From the NCBI RefSeq assembly GCF_032854445.1, contig NC_088295.1:50579385-50643384 (forward strand): a DNA stretch of 64,000 nucleotides, written 5' to 3'. The translations under genes and the position numbers were made by a program. Positions within the stretch are counted from its first letter, which is position 1, and each line of letters begins with the position of its first letter. Positions 51,701 through 64,000 of this stretch are shown piece by piece. The notes under the pieces were generated by a model, which did no database searches, was not told where the DNA came from, and saw nothing but the letters and a program-made list of their open reading frames with translations. The stretch is from Liolophura sinensis (lineage: Eukaryota > Mollusca > Polyplacophora > Chitonida > Chitonidae).

Positions 51701-54700
51701 GTTTGGAGCAAAAATATGTATATGCTTTAGTATTCAATGGGTAAAGTTTAAAAAATATAAATGTACATAGCACATGTACATCTACTAAATGTGAGTAGAT
51801 GCCATTGGTTAGATGTAAAACTAAATGACTTAAAAGCAAATAGAAGTAACCAAAACTTCTAGTGCCAGAAACACTTTCCGTGTACACTTTTAAATTTATC
51901 TTGGTCTCTCCTCTCTCTTTCGTCAGGTCTTAGTAATCTGACAAATCTAATGTGGCTGAATTTATCTGGAAACAGTATCAAGGTAGGTTGATTTGGTTTT
52001 CTATAGGTACAATCCTTTACAATCACCTCAGTGTTATCTAATATCAGTATGGTGCATGGAGTTACTGTTACAGTAAACTGAAGAATTTTGTTTTACAAAT
52101 GTAAAACCATTTTCATAAGGTGGCGATTATGCGAAATGGTGGTAATGATATTGTTAATACATATACAATGACTATAAACCAGAAGCTAATGTATTGAGCA
52201 ATTAATCATTTTTTTTTTCTTTTCAGGTCATCGAAAACCTGTCGTCCAATATTCATCTTCAGCATTTGGATTTTTCTGACAACTGTATCTCTTCTTTAAG
52301 TGACCTGTCATTCCTGGGTCATTTGAGGGTACGTCTATGCTATATGTTGATGGGTCACGTTTCTTTTCTGACTGCCGTAATAAATGTCCTTACTGTTTTG
52401 TGACAGCCACAGTTGTGGATGTTAATATGTAATCATGTTCTCTGTTCATATTTTGAAAGTCTGCTAATGAAATCCCCATTGCCTATGATTTCTCTATGGC
52501 CGTTGACGGGCCCTCTGGGGCTGCTTGTTTATCACTCTGCGCGTAATTACCTCGTCAACGTGACAATTTGGATTGGATTTTAATGAAGCTTAGCAGGGCT
52601 TGACAGAGACCTTGTGAAGATGTACAGGTACTATTTGGGTGATTATTCATTCTTTCCAGAGTTTTTTGCTCTTCAAACCTACAAAAGTGACTTGTAGATA
52701 GCGAGTCATTGTCAACACATCTCCTACCGTTATGATTCATGAAACTTTGTGGGCATGATAGAGACCATGTGAGGATTTACATGTGGTATTTGGGTTGCAC
52801 CACATGGAGTTGTTGACATGCCTTATCAGGCTTTCATATATAACATATCTCATTATCTGTATGCTGAGGAGTTGGAGAGTGCAATGCCACACCTTCCACC
52901 AGTTTGAATACATATCTGACCCTATTTTTACATGTCAGTTTAATCAGCTGACTGATTTAATATTTACTATCAAGATACAACCTTAACAAGGGAAGCAGTT
53001 ACTTTTGTCTCTTAAAAATGACATGTCAAAGGTTTTTCATGGCAGTCATCAAATCTCGGATGCAGTGTGCAGAACTGAGTTACATGTAGATCTGTTTTTT
53101 GCTCTTTTGACGTTTTTAATGTTTTGTTAGTTGTGACGAGAAGGTATTACACTGTACACAAGCTCACACCAAAAACAAAAAAATTACATCAAGACCTGCT
53201 TAAATTTTCAAATTCCCAGGATGTTGTCTGCTATTTTTTCTGCTATCTCTGCTATATATTTCTCCTTCTGTCTAATTACAGACCCTGTTGCTGCATGGCA
53301 ATATGATCAGTTCTGTACGGACAGTTCCAGACTTCCTGCCCAACTCCATTGTGGCCTTGTCATTAGCAGAAAATGAACTGGACAACTTGGCAGAGGTTTG
53401 TAAACAAAAAACATATATTCTTTGCTACACAGAAGTGCCTTCATCAAAATTCATTCTTGTGTCTAAAATTGCATTTATGATTAACAGAAATTGAACTGGA
53501 GAATTCAGCAGAAGTTTTTGCAGAGAAAGGACCAAAAACATTCTCTTTCTGAAATATGAACAGGAAATCTGTACTACATGTACTCCATCATAACAAGGTT
53601 TTTGGGGGTACAAATCTACCTACTTTTTTTTAACTGTGTTGTATGAAGTTAGCTAGCCACCCAGTCTGTGGCCTATGAGATGGGTAACGACAAAGTGCAA
53701 TGTTGAATAATGATAGCTCTACACCTTCCTTGTCAAACGTTAAAAGTCATGCTGTAGCTTAAGATTCAGTTTTGACGCATGAAACTACAGAAGGAACATA
53801 GTGGATGTAGTGAAGTTACATTCTGATTGATTTGTCTACCTTATAGAGCCACTAACAAAGTCTTGTGGATTTTTCTGATTTCCTTAATTAAGTTGTCCAA
53901 AGTAACATGGAAAGGCCAATATGTGCTTCTGAAAGTGCCTTTTAACACACAAAACTGAGAGAAATCCAGTCTGTTGAGACACAAAAAGTTACTTCCTACA
54001 ATACCTACAGCCATTAGCAGTCACGAAAATGCTTTTTATCCTGTGCTTTTGCTCACTATGGCATTCACTGGTCTATAAATACTCAAAATACCCGCCCCAT
54101 TCAAATTAGCCCAATTCACATGTAAGTGAAGAAAGAACATAAATGGAACTGAAGTTGAAGCATATACATTCTGTGTTCATTTATTTTGATGTGTTGATAG
54201 ATGTAAGTGTTGATTGTACAAGTCTTCACCAGTTGTTTTAGCTCTTTTTCTGGGTACATAAGAGCAAGCACACCTCTGTCTTAAAGGTAGATTCTCAACT
54301 TATACCACTCAATGCTGTAGCTTCAAAATGCTGCAAAACCAGCCATTATCAAAGGTTCCAGTTTAAACAAAAAGCACCATTTATATGGTAGAGTGATGAG
54401 AAGGGAGGTAAGTCAGTAGGGACCTATTGTAAGCCATATTAGCAGTATATTATGGCTTTATAAGATGATAACATGATAGCCCAGCCTTAGAGTGTAAATA
54501 AGATAAAGAAAATTTGAAGGTTTTTTTCACTAAAACTAATGAAAGTTTGTAAAGAAGTGGTGTAAAAACAGCTTGGTGAACAATTTGGTGTACACATTTA
54601 TGATTTACATATGTTGAGGCGTGCAATATTGAAGTTGAGGTGTACACAGAAATGTGGTGATTAAAATACAATTAGCAGAAAATGAACTGTAGCATGTTAC

Positions 54701-57700
54701 TAGTTGATTTCTGTTGTCTTTGGAATGTTGCAGATTTCCTGTTTGTCAAGTCTTATCCATTTGGAGCAGCTTTCAATCATGAACAATCCCATGACAGCTC
54801 AACCATATCCTCTGTGATTTTAGACATGCACTCATATTTGCTCTCCACATTTATAATTTGGCCGCATTCCATGCTTCTCACTCATGGCACACATAACTAA
54901 TGTATATGTACACATATATGGTCAGTGGTCAATGGTCAATGGTTGTACCATGTATTAATAATCAATATCAGTGGTTACAGTACCTCTGTAGGCCTACTCT
55001 TACTCTTACACGTCTGTCAACATCTTTATGCATGTACACAGTGTGTATTGGATAGGAATATTTTGGCCTTACTCATAGCATAATTGTAAAGTTGGTACCA
55101 ATATGTTTTAGATAAGTAGACATGCAAGATCAGATTTTGCAGCTAAAACACTCATCAGTATGTATTGATCATGTATTGACAGGTAGAAAAAGGCTGGTTA
55201 CCAGCAGTGAATGATAGATCCATTAGAGGAGGAGAGTCAGCCAGTTACTGGCTTAATGACGGACATCTCTCCAGATTAACCACCTTCTGTCAGTCAATGT
55301 ACCAGATCTTTGTTCTCAAGGCATATCTTATCTTGTTCATGCCTGGAAATAGATCTAGCTTGATTGTCATAGGTGTTGAAAAGTGCAATGTCATTTGATG
55401 CTAAAATTGTCAAGAATGCACTTTTATGTGAATATACTGTGTACTTGTAAACTGCTACTCATTTATTTACACGTGAGAGCTAGTCACTATAGCACACACA
55501 AAGTGCAGGTTCAATCCCAGCTTTGGACAGGAAATTTGTGAATTCCACTGAGGAGACTTGTGAGGCCGTTTGCCCAGTTTTTGTTGAAGACTGAAGAAAA
55601 CCCCACCAATATGGTGTGCACATCTGTAGACCCGCCGTTAGTAACTTGCCAAAAACTTGGTGATTTACCCTGTGCACTTGAGTCTCCTCAACCCATAATA
55701 CAGACTGCCATCACATAAGTAAAAAAAATTTGAGTATGATATTAAACAACAATCAGATAAATACATAAATTTATTTAAATGTGTATTGGGTTTACTAGTC
55801 TTAGTGAAGACTTAATTACACAAACCTGTACATAAACCAAAAATACTTGCAAGAGACTTAGATTGCAAGAACTTTTTACTTACTGTATTTAATCATACTG
55901 TTTTGTGTTGATTTCAATGGGAATCTCAAATAAATTCCCTTAGATTTTGATTTAATTGGGTATTTGATAAGCGTTGGAGGAAATGCTTCTTGTTTTCTTG
56001 ACTGTACAAACAGATTTTGATTATCGGCCTCTAGCCATAAGCTGCTGTGAAACTCTCAAAGTCCTGGATGGTCATATTATTTCTGAGAAAGAAAGGTAAG
56101 CAAATGAGTCAGACAGTTATAGGCATAGTCTTCCTTTATGTGGCCTAATGGTTAGAGTGTTTGCCTAGAAGTCAGATCAAACCAGGGTTAGTTCGCCCCA
56201 AAGAGTTTAAAAATGGTAATTCCTGCTGCAGTTAGAACTTTGATCAAGGAAACCTGACTGGTTGGCCCGATGTCAGTATAATGCGACTGGGTGGCGTGAT
56301 ACTTTAGTGGCAGCAGCACTTTGGCTTCTTGGACTCGTCCCATCGCAAGGAGACACAGTATATGTATACACACATTATGACTTCTTGTCATCATATGACT
56401 GAAAAATTGTTAAGTACATACATACATAAATACATCCCCACCCCACTTAGCTTCTCGGCATGCCTCAGTATACTTGGCAAAGGGCAGGGTCTGGTGAGCC
56501 TGGTGTCAGTATACTGGGCGTCATCACTATCCTTCAGTGAGACAGCACTATCAAGGTGCATATCTGTAGAACCACTGTGAGATGGTTTTGTTTTGGTTAA
56601 ATATTGAACATTAGACCAGACACATCCAAACCAGATCATCTCTTGTCTAGTGACTATAGCTCAGACAGCAATGAGTGCAGCCGTAGAAAGAGTCTGTAGC
56701 TGATCACAGATATTGTATCAAGTGGAGAGAGTTGATTGTTTTACAATGTATCGGTCACTTTTAAAGACCATCATTAAAAATATGTGTGTTGAGTGTGACC
56801 TGACTTACCCTCCAAACAAACAGTCCTACTCCGTGAAAAAAAACAACAAAAGTTTATTTCTTTAAAATCCCTCTTTTTTTTTTCATTATCCAGAATAAAA
56901 AGATGAAAAAAAGAAATATTACCCACGCACTATTTTTTTGATAGTGTCCCAACACAGAATTTTCAAAGAATGGTGAAATGGAATATAAGAAGTGTACTTC
57001 ATTTTCAGATTAAAGACAGAGTGGCTGTACAGCAACAGGAAACAGACTGCATCTGAGAAGGCTGACACCAGGGTGAGGTGAACACTGGGAAGTTTGACCT
57101 GTCATAAGCAGGTCATTAATGAGGGGTTATGATATGACGTATATCAGTTCGTCCATCCATCCATCCATCCATAAACTTTTTGTCTCATTGTGTGATATAT
57201 TGATTTTACATGTTGCATGTTGTTAACACTGCAGAACTGCATGCTTCAGTTATTCATTCATTTGATTGGTGCTTTAGGCCATACTGAAAGAACATTTCAC
57301 TTATACGACGGCAGCCAGCATTATGGTGGGTGGAAATCGGGCAGATTACAGTTAGAACTCTTAAACGTGTAGTGCCAGTGTATATGCATACATCTGCCAG
57401 TAGTTCGGAAGCCTATTGAAATGCCTCCTGACAAGGTTTATCTTGAGGCTCCGAAATTCTGCTTACCACCTTAACAGATTCAATAGCAGAGTTGTCTGTC
57501 ATTGATCAGTCACCTGAGAATAATAGTACATGGACTGTGACGCCCTCTTGATAATTCTTCGTATTAAACTTAAGTCACAAAGAACAGCAATTCATCTTAG
57601 GATTTATATTTCATGTTGTAAAAACAGAAGTACGGAAGCCAACATAGTAGAGTTTATTGTTTCGCAAGAGTAGTGACATTGGTTTTTGACAAGGGGCCGG

Positions 57701-60700
57701 GCTTCACAGCCACAGTGGATTACTCACACCACTCCTGTTTCCTCCCACTCATAAACTTGATAAAGTGAAAATATTATTGGAGATTATGTTAAGTAAATAA
57801 ATATAAAGGCTAATTTGTCAAGATAACTCTCATGAAAAAATCAATGATGAGCAGAACGGTTACATTTATAGTTTTAAGTTAAGATATATTTGTTTTTTTG
57901 ATCATTAGTCAAGATACCTCTGTAGAAATGGTGAAAAGAAAAGATACCTGTGCAAATTTTTGCTTTAGGTTATAGTCATAATCATGTACATTAATTCTTA
58001 TAAATTGTTAATATGATCTCTGTTGTGATGTCTGTGAGTCTGGTAGTTTGGCAGTTTGATACATTATTACTGGTACAGGGTCACAGGCAACATCAGGGCG
58101 GGTGTGATCAGTCAATCAACCAATCAACAGCAATACATGCATTTGACTGATGCAGAAAATAATAAGTCAAAGCTGGCAGTTTTCAGGGAAGAAGAGTCAT
58201 ATAAAGTGACTGGGTGTGCTCTCCTTGTACAGTGTATATGAAGACGTGAAGACTTCCAAACCAACTGAGCATAGGCAGCTTTATACTGCATGGTGTTCAA
58301 TATTGCAGAGCACTACGAGAGTGCCAGTGCTTGTTATAACTTTCTCTAGACTTCCGTATTTCTGTACTCTACTAAATGTACTCAAGCACAGGCATACAGA
58401 GCAAGTGAAAGTTTTTTTTTACATTGTTTTTAAGCAGGGTTACATGATGTATTCTACAATATTTCAGTCATTTCTCACAATTTTATTTTCCAATCTTATT
58501 TAATTGTGCACAGTAGGTTACAGTAAATGTGAACACTGCTAAGATTTATGCATATTGGCTCAGTTTCATTTTAACATTATAATTACCAATTTAGACAAAG
58601 ATGATGCCAAAATTAGAAACATAACCAGTAACAACTTTACTGAATTTTCAGCTTGTTTCACTCCATTGGAAATCTAAACCAGCGATATCAGGTTTTCAGG
58701 TAGTTCCTCTCATTGTTCAGTCATTGTGTTAAAGGAACCAATGTTGGTATACCTGCTGATTGTGAACAGGCCCACCCCTCTGTACCCTCCTTAGAGCTCC
58801 AGCCAACAATGATGGCTCCCAACCACTGATAGATTTGTCCAGTATAAATCATTGATTTAACTAGGTTCTTACTGAGGGACATGTCTGTACTTGACCTGGC
58901 TAGCCTAAAGTGTACTACATTCTCTGAAGTCTTACTATCCTGGGGTAATAGTGGGGCTCTTTGGAGGTACCAGCATGTGGTCTATCTACTGAAGTGAATT
59001 TACATGGGATTATTGACATCTGATGAGTTGTGTAAAGTTTACAGCAAGGTTTCTACCCAAACAGTAAGCATTTTCATGTAATCTGTGTTTTTTGTCCCAG
59101 AGGAGGGATGTTGTCACTGTGGAACATACCTATAACAGCACACGTTCGCATCCACATTTTGAGTTTGTAGATGATTGAGTGATGATACTTCAGGAGAACT
59201 TCTACAGTTTTTCTAATCTGTGAAAGTCTTAATGTCTATGTACCATTTGCTTATAGTGCTGCAGGTACATACACCCAGTTTGTAAAGTAAATTGGATGAA
59301 TTATTGTCTTTCGAAAATATTTTTCATGGTATTTCAAAATATATAATTATGTTTAGCGTAAGTGTGTTCATTGTTCTTTTATAACATTTATATGGTATTG
59401 GTACATATATACAAGCCTGGTTATGTAATTCTTTCAATTCTGTTGAATGGATTGTTAGTCAAAGCTCATTGTTCTACGCAGGTTATAATAAAATCTAATA
59501 AGCAAGTGTGATATTTACTGATATGAAATATTAGTTTTACTTCTTAAGGAAATCATCACATTCTCTTTTGTTTCTGTTTGGGTATAAATATATCTCTAAT
59601 ATCAGAATTTTAATACCTCTATGCCAATTAATTACTGGTTTCAGTTTGATTATGTGTGAATATGGCTGTGTTGATGGTACTACTAGGTATGGTATATGCT
59701 ATAATGTGCACTGTACCGGTACCCACTCATAAATGAAATAGTTCACATGTAAAGTGGGAAAGCTGTAAATACATGTTTTGTTGATTGTTCAGTATTTGTT
59801 ACCTCCCGATGAGCAGGAAAGTGTTCTGTAAGTTGTAACATGCAGGTACTGTACAGCATGTAAGCTGTGTTACATAAACATTAACCCAGTTCTACAGGTT
59901 ACACATGTACAGTCCTCATACAAATCACAGTATATCTGAATTGGCTGAGACTAATATAAACAGTTATAAGGGGTAAAAATTAAGAAAATGATGTTTTGTA
60001 ACACATGGTTTTGTTAGGCTTGGGTTTGGCCAATCAAGATTGAGGTTTGTTAAGAGCCAAGCTCAAAAGGTGCAGAACTGTCTGCTAGGCTATGTCCTAT
60101 GAAAGAAATATGCTGTAGTACAACACAATGAACATCCATGTTTATGTGTACATTCAGAATGAAAGTCTTACAACCTTACGTAAACCTTTTCTGTTAGCCT
60201 GTGTGGTATAGAAATAATGTGGATTTTTTTTGTCTATTCATGACATCATAGTGCACGAATTAGGCCCAGCTTAATTCTTTTATTTGGTTATCAGGAGTAG
60301 ATTATAACCAGCTGGTTATTATGCTTATTTTACAATAGCCAAGCAACCCACGCACAGCGTTGGTTCACAGAAGATCTTAGATGTTCTTCTACTTCCACTG
60401 TTCTTAAGGACCCTGGTTGTAAAAAGCCAATTTGTGTGGCCATACAGTTGGTCCTGAAGTTGGATTTTTTTTGGAGACAACTACCTACCTGTAGAAGTGT
60501 ATATCTATAGGTATCTATGTAGGGTGCATGGGACTTGTGGGAAAGTGTGTGAGTTACTTGCCATAGGCCAGCAACTATCAACTCCTTGCTGTTGTATATG
60601 ACATGAAAACGTCTTCAATATGGTGTTTAAACAATTTAAGAATTAATTTTATGTGAAGAACATTTTGTAAGTGAATTTGATAGGTCAGAAAGTGGCAGTT

Positions 60701-63700
60701 ATGTTACCTGTCATAGTGGCACAACATGTCACATGATGGTGCATGCAATGCTAGTCTTGCACAGTACTTGTACTTGTCACAGCATTGGGGCAGTACCAGT
60801 CACAGCATTAGGGCAGTACCAGTCACAGGATTGGGCAGTACCAGTCACAGCATTGGGGCAGTACCAGTCACAACATTGGGCAGTACCAGTCACAGCATTG
60901 GGCAGTACCAGTCACAACATTGAGGCAGTACCAGTCACAGCATTGGGCAGTTCCAGTCACAGCATTGGGGCAGTACCAGTCACAACATGAGGCAGTACCA
61001 GTCACAGCATTGGGCAGTACCAGTCACAGCATTAGGCAGTACCAGTCACAGCATTGGGCAGTACCAGTCACAGCGTGGTGCAAACTGTGCTTGTCTCAGT
61101 GTTTTGGCAGTAGGCCTTGATCACAGTTGTCACTATGATTAACACAGCTTTTTATTGGCAATCCTTGTCATTCTTTCTGTGTTCATGTAATTTTTTTTTT
61201 TTCACCATCAGCCCAAGTCTGCACAGTCCAATGGGATTTCACACGTGGGACTGATAGAGCAGTTGTCCGACGTCAAGGGGAGACCAGCCACAGCTCCTGT
61301 TTCTTACAACCACTCTATACACGGTGAGTGGCTGCATGCTTCGTTGATCTCCCGCAGTAGCTGGGAAGGAATGACAGCAACCCGCGGATGGTCATGGTGT
61401 GGGTGTTTCCATGGGCTCAGCCCGGTTTCTTTCCACCATAATGCTGGCCGTCATCGAATAAGTGAAATATTCTTGAGTACTGAGTAAAACACCAATGAAA
61501 TAAATAAATGAATAAATAAATAAATATATATACATGTCTTTGTGATGAGAAAAATAATGCACAACACAATTACCACTGATTGGCTGGTTTATGATATGGG
61601 GAAGTCTGCTAAGCTAGGTTATTAACACTGCACTCGTGTGTGAAAAAGACTGAAGGTAAAATCAATGGTCTGCTATCATGTCTGATGCATCGGCCAATCA
61701 GAAGGGAGTCTGTGGCTTTTAGGATATCCTGCCACTTTGAGCATTTATAAAGAGTAAGACGTAAGTTCCACATTGAGCATTTATACATTTTGAATGATTC
61801 TTGAAAAGATTCCATTGTATCTGGCTTATTGTCATGTCTTTTTTTTTTTACATTACGCCAATCTTTTTCTCAGAACTTATTGTTATTTGTCCTTTTTAAG
61901 GCAACACATTTGATTCTCAGCAAGAGTCTGTTGAGCTGGCGGTGGTCCATGGAGACAGTACTGGTCATGTGACAGGAGCAGATGTCCCTGCGAGAGGAAA
62001 GCCAAGAGCAGCATGGAGTAAGGACATCTAGTCTATATCTTTCACTCATTTGCCTAGAAATATACTTTACGCCTTTCCAATATCATTGGAAACAGTTTAC
62101 TGCTTCTCTTTGCATGATTCTGCCCTGATTTTGAACTTCATATACTTTCTTTGTTCTGTTTTGGATTGTGTTAAGCGTAGTTTTGGAAATTGGCCTCGCA
62201 GTTATTTTCCTGGAACGCCCATGTTGGTTGACAGCTGGTTGACAAATGTCTGTTTCGGGTTTTTGATATGGTGTGACTGGGTATGACATCAGTGTTTGGT
62301 GTCAGTGCACTATGACCAGATAGGACATCATGTCAGGAGTCATTTACACTGTGACTGAGTTGGACATTATGCCTGGTGTCAGTACACTGTGAGCCTGGGG
62401 GGCCTCCGTGGCTCAGTTGGATAGTGCGCTAGCGAAGCGTAATGACCCAGGAGTCTCCCACTAATGCGGTCGCTGTGAGTTCAAGTCTGGCTTCCTCTCT
62501 GGCCGTATGTGGGAAGGTCTGTCAGCAACCTGTGGATGGTCGTGAGTTTCCCCCGGGCTCTGCCTGATTTCCTCCCACCATAATGCTGGCCGCCGTCGTA
62601 TAAGTGAAATATTCTTGAGTACGGCGTAAAACACCAATCGAATCAATTCAATCAACTGTGAGCCTGTGACTGAGTGGGGTGTCATGCCTAGTGTCCGTTA
62701 TGTGGCGTTCCAGTCACAGAGGGGAGAGAGAGAAAGATGTGATATGACCAGAAAAGCAGCCACAAGCTTACTGATAAGAAACTGAGTTTGTCGTGAAGTT
62801 GATTTGGTAGAATTTTGAACATTATGAGACTTAGAATCTGAACAATACCACACAAGCAGCATGTGTGCTTAGAATGTAGTAATGGCATAGTTCATCAGTG
62901 TCTTTCACTTGGAACACTTTTTATTGAGTCTGTAGTGAATGGGTGTGTTGTTGTTACACAACAGGTAATCAGGAAGGAGCAGTGACATTGGCCATCTCTC
63001 CTCAGACAGGCACAGGACTTCAGACTGCATCAGCAGGTGAGCTTATTTGTCTGATTTGTGCAGTTATATGTCTCATGTCGATCACAGGAAGAATAGGGGT
63101 TTTTTTGCAGTGTGAAAATTCTTCTGTGATAAGGATTTAAACCACAAAGGTGGGGTCCTCGGTACTTAAACTGTCATTATTTTTTCTTTGTTTTTTTTCC
63201 TGCTCAAAGGCTTTAAATAAATAAAATATAACAGACATTTGATTATTCCCTTATCTAAAACTTTTTTGTGCTTTTAAGTCATGAAGTGTAAAAATCAATG
63301 GTGATGTCAGCCTCTTTAAATATGCAAATAGAGTATACATATAAAGAGAGTTTTTTAGGGGGGGGGGGGAAGTTCTGTCACTTTCTATTGTGGAAATATT
63401 TTTGTGCTACAAAAGTGTGCTAAATTATATACATGGCTCAGGAGATCTGGACAAGTGCCAAAGACATGTGATGGTGAATGTGTACTTAGAATATCGACTG
63501 GGCTAAACAGTGGTCACTCCAGTGCCAACCTCTATGCTGAATATATTTTGAGAGGTGTGTAAATTGACTATAGGTCATGGTATGTCAGTGCTCACCTTAG
63601 GGCAAGCCACTGGGTTATTTCTATTTTGCCAGCCGTGACCTCAAAGTACATTTTAGTTCTTATAATTTACTTGGTTCACAGACCATAGCACTTACCTCTA

Positions 63701-64000
63701 GTCCTCAGCTTTATTAGGGTGAACAAACATTTTCTGATGCCAGTGCGGCTGTTGTTGAGGTTTTGGATTTTTGCCACTTTGTATCTGAATCTAGCCCAAA
63801 TAGGAACACCATCATATAAATATATTTTGTGTGTTAAGAGGTGAAAGGGTAAAGGTCATAGGTGAGCACTTCTCAGGGAACTGTGTCTGTGAAATGAGTT
63901 CTGGTATCACAGATATTGTTGATATCACAGTCAATGGACAGAACTCAGGCTCAGACCGGCTCATGATGTTGATTCGAAGGATTGTATCAAGCAATGAGAA
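48789..64000 (+). CDS. CEP97: CEP97-like centrosomal leucine-rich-repeat protein, 3' end off the right edge
   Basis: CEP97 works with CP110 at centriole tips to restrain cilium formation. Exons: 48789-48801 (candidate start, MEKE), 50774-50916, 51246-51348, 51927-51982, 52227-52328, 53282-53395, 54734-54813, 56014-56095, 57009-57072, 58652-58699 (weak), 61212-61323, 61901-62017, 62965-63036 and 63877-64000 (partial). The LRR part reads [76 protein letters not shown] and [10 protein letters not shown]. Then come [20 protein letters not shown] and the cap [11 protein letters not shown], in the same order as in vertebrate CEP97. Later exons encode polar, probably disordered sequence ([19 protein letters not shown]). 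Phases agree at all other joins except 54813 to 56014, which is out by one base. The alternative first ATG at 48678 (MAAS, donor at 48691) also has the right phase. Confidence 0.85.
49890..50520. mobile_element. Large imperfect palindrome (foldback element) in CEP97 intron 1
   Basis: The two halves are reverse complements around a centre near 50203. CAACATTCT (50182-50190) pairs with AGAATGTTG (50217-50225). Further out, CCATGTTTGGAATTT pairs with its complement at about 50275-50290, GTCAAAGCCAGCAT with the stretch at about 50360-50372, CCACCGATTCCCTAA with about 50395-50410, and GGACAATTTCACT with about 50448-50460. The arms are about 300 bp with small indels and the loop is about 25 bp. No transposase frame is present. 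Confidence 0.75.
55480..55775 (+). mobile_element. Old tRNA-derived SINE
   Basis: A B-box-like GGTTCAATCCC at about 55508 is followed by a diverged body. The tail reads GCCATCACATAAGT, TTGAGTATGATATTAAAC and AATCAGATAAATACATAAAT, related to the main SINE 3' module. It lies in CEP97 intron 7. Confidence 0.6.
56136..56400 (+). mobile_element. Second tRNA-derived SINE family
   Basis: The head TGGCCTAATGGTTAGAGTG (A box) and AGGGTTAGTTCG (B box) are followed by GATGTCAGTATAATGCGACT and GGGTGGCGTGATACTT. Pieces of the same body occur at 2084-2165 and 12944-13030 in CRYL1 intron 2, at about 56500-56580, and around 62250-62400. Confidence 0.6.
57245..57347 (-). mobile_element. SINE tail fragment
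   Basis: TTTGATTGGTGCTTTAGGCC and ACGACGGCAGCCAGCATTAT are the reversed 3' module of the main family. The (CATC)n run at about 57148-57171 is separate. Confidence 0.65.
60777..61076 (+). repeat. 22-23-bp minisatellite in CEP97 intron 10
   Basis: Thirteen successive units of CACAGCATTGGGGCAGTACC AGT vary mainly in the G-run (GGGG, GGG, GAGG, AGGG) and in AGC versus AAC. Frames translating as repeated [15 protein letters not shown] are products of the repeat. Confidence 0.95.
61352..61528 (+). mobile_element. SINE, 5'-truncated
   Basis: Begins in the body, contains CATAATGCTGGCCGTCATCG and TTCTTGAGTACTGAGTAAAA, and ends in (AAATAAAT)n. It lies about 30 bp after the donor site of the CEP97 exon ending at 61323. 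Confidence 0.8.
62397..62655 (+). mobile_element. tRNA-derived SINE, nearly full length
   Basis: The head GGCCTCCGTGGCTCAGTTGG is followed by GTTCAAGTC, the body CATAATGCTGGCCGCCGTCG and the tail ACACCAATCGAATCAATTC. It has inserted into an older stretch of GTGTCAGT-ACTGTGA repeats (about 62250-62400 and 62655-62700) in CEP97 intron 12. Confidence 0.85.

Noticed and set aside
60733-61120. Overlapping plus-strand frames with [15 protein letters not shown] repeats
   Set aside because: Generated by the 22-23-bp minisatellite in a CEP97 intron, open only by repetition.

Overview
This is animal nuclear DNA, most likely from a marine mollusc (a bivalve is my best guess). The genes are split by GT-AG introns. 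Tandem gene copies and short tRNA-derived SINEs are plentiful. The SINEs end in an AATAAATAAATA tail and carry a 3' module common in molluscan genomes. No bacterial, organellar or viral gene set is present.

Region 1 (1-19455) holds tandem copies of CRYL1 (lambda-crystallin / L-gulonate 3-dehydrogenase). Copy A lacks only exon 1, which lies off the left edge. Copy B is complete: six exons, 324 residues. Each copy is followed by a decayed exon 1 of a further copy. Copy A also carries an inverted piece of exon 2 inside an intron. Both genes keep the Rossmann glycine motif and the Ser, His and Glu of the active site. Both have Pro where the family has a catalytic Asn. Their introns hold minisatellites, an (AT)n tract and a foldback DNA element.

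Region 2 (about 19545-41060) is a tandem array of nine units of about 2.48 kb. Each unit has an intronless 348-codon BTB-BACK gene preceded by a second conserved open frame, here called ORF B, that has no ATG near its start. Seven BTB copies are intact, one has a nonsense codon and the ninth is a relic. Units 4-5 and 6-7 form a 4,960-bp higher-order repeat, so the array recently grew by two-unit steps. A fragment with the same reading frame as ORF B lies next to CRYL1 copy A. Its pattern of changes suggests that ORF B encodes, or once encoded, a protein.

Region 3 (about 41060-64000) returns to ordinary conserved genes. RPL24 lies on the minus strand (five exons, complete, with a 5'-TOP-like start). 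It is head to head with a CEP97-like centrosomal leucine-rich-repeat gene on the plus strand, which runs off the right edge. The same two genes are also divergent neighbours on human chromosome 3q12. The introns hold SINEs, a roughly 630-bp imperfect palindrome and a 22-23-bp minisatellite.

The most unusual part is region 2: nearly identical BTB-BACK genes each coupled to an uncharacterised frame, with array edges and mosaic sites that record how it grew.
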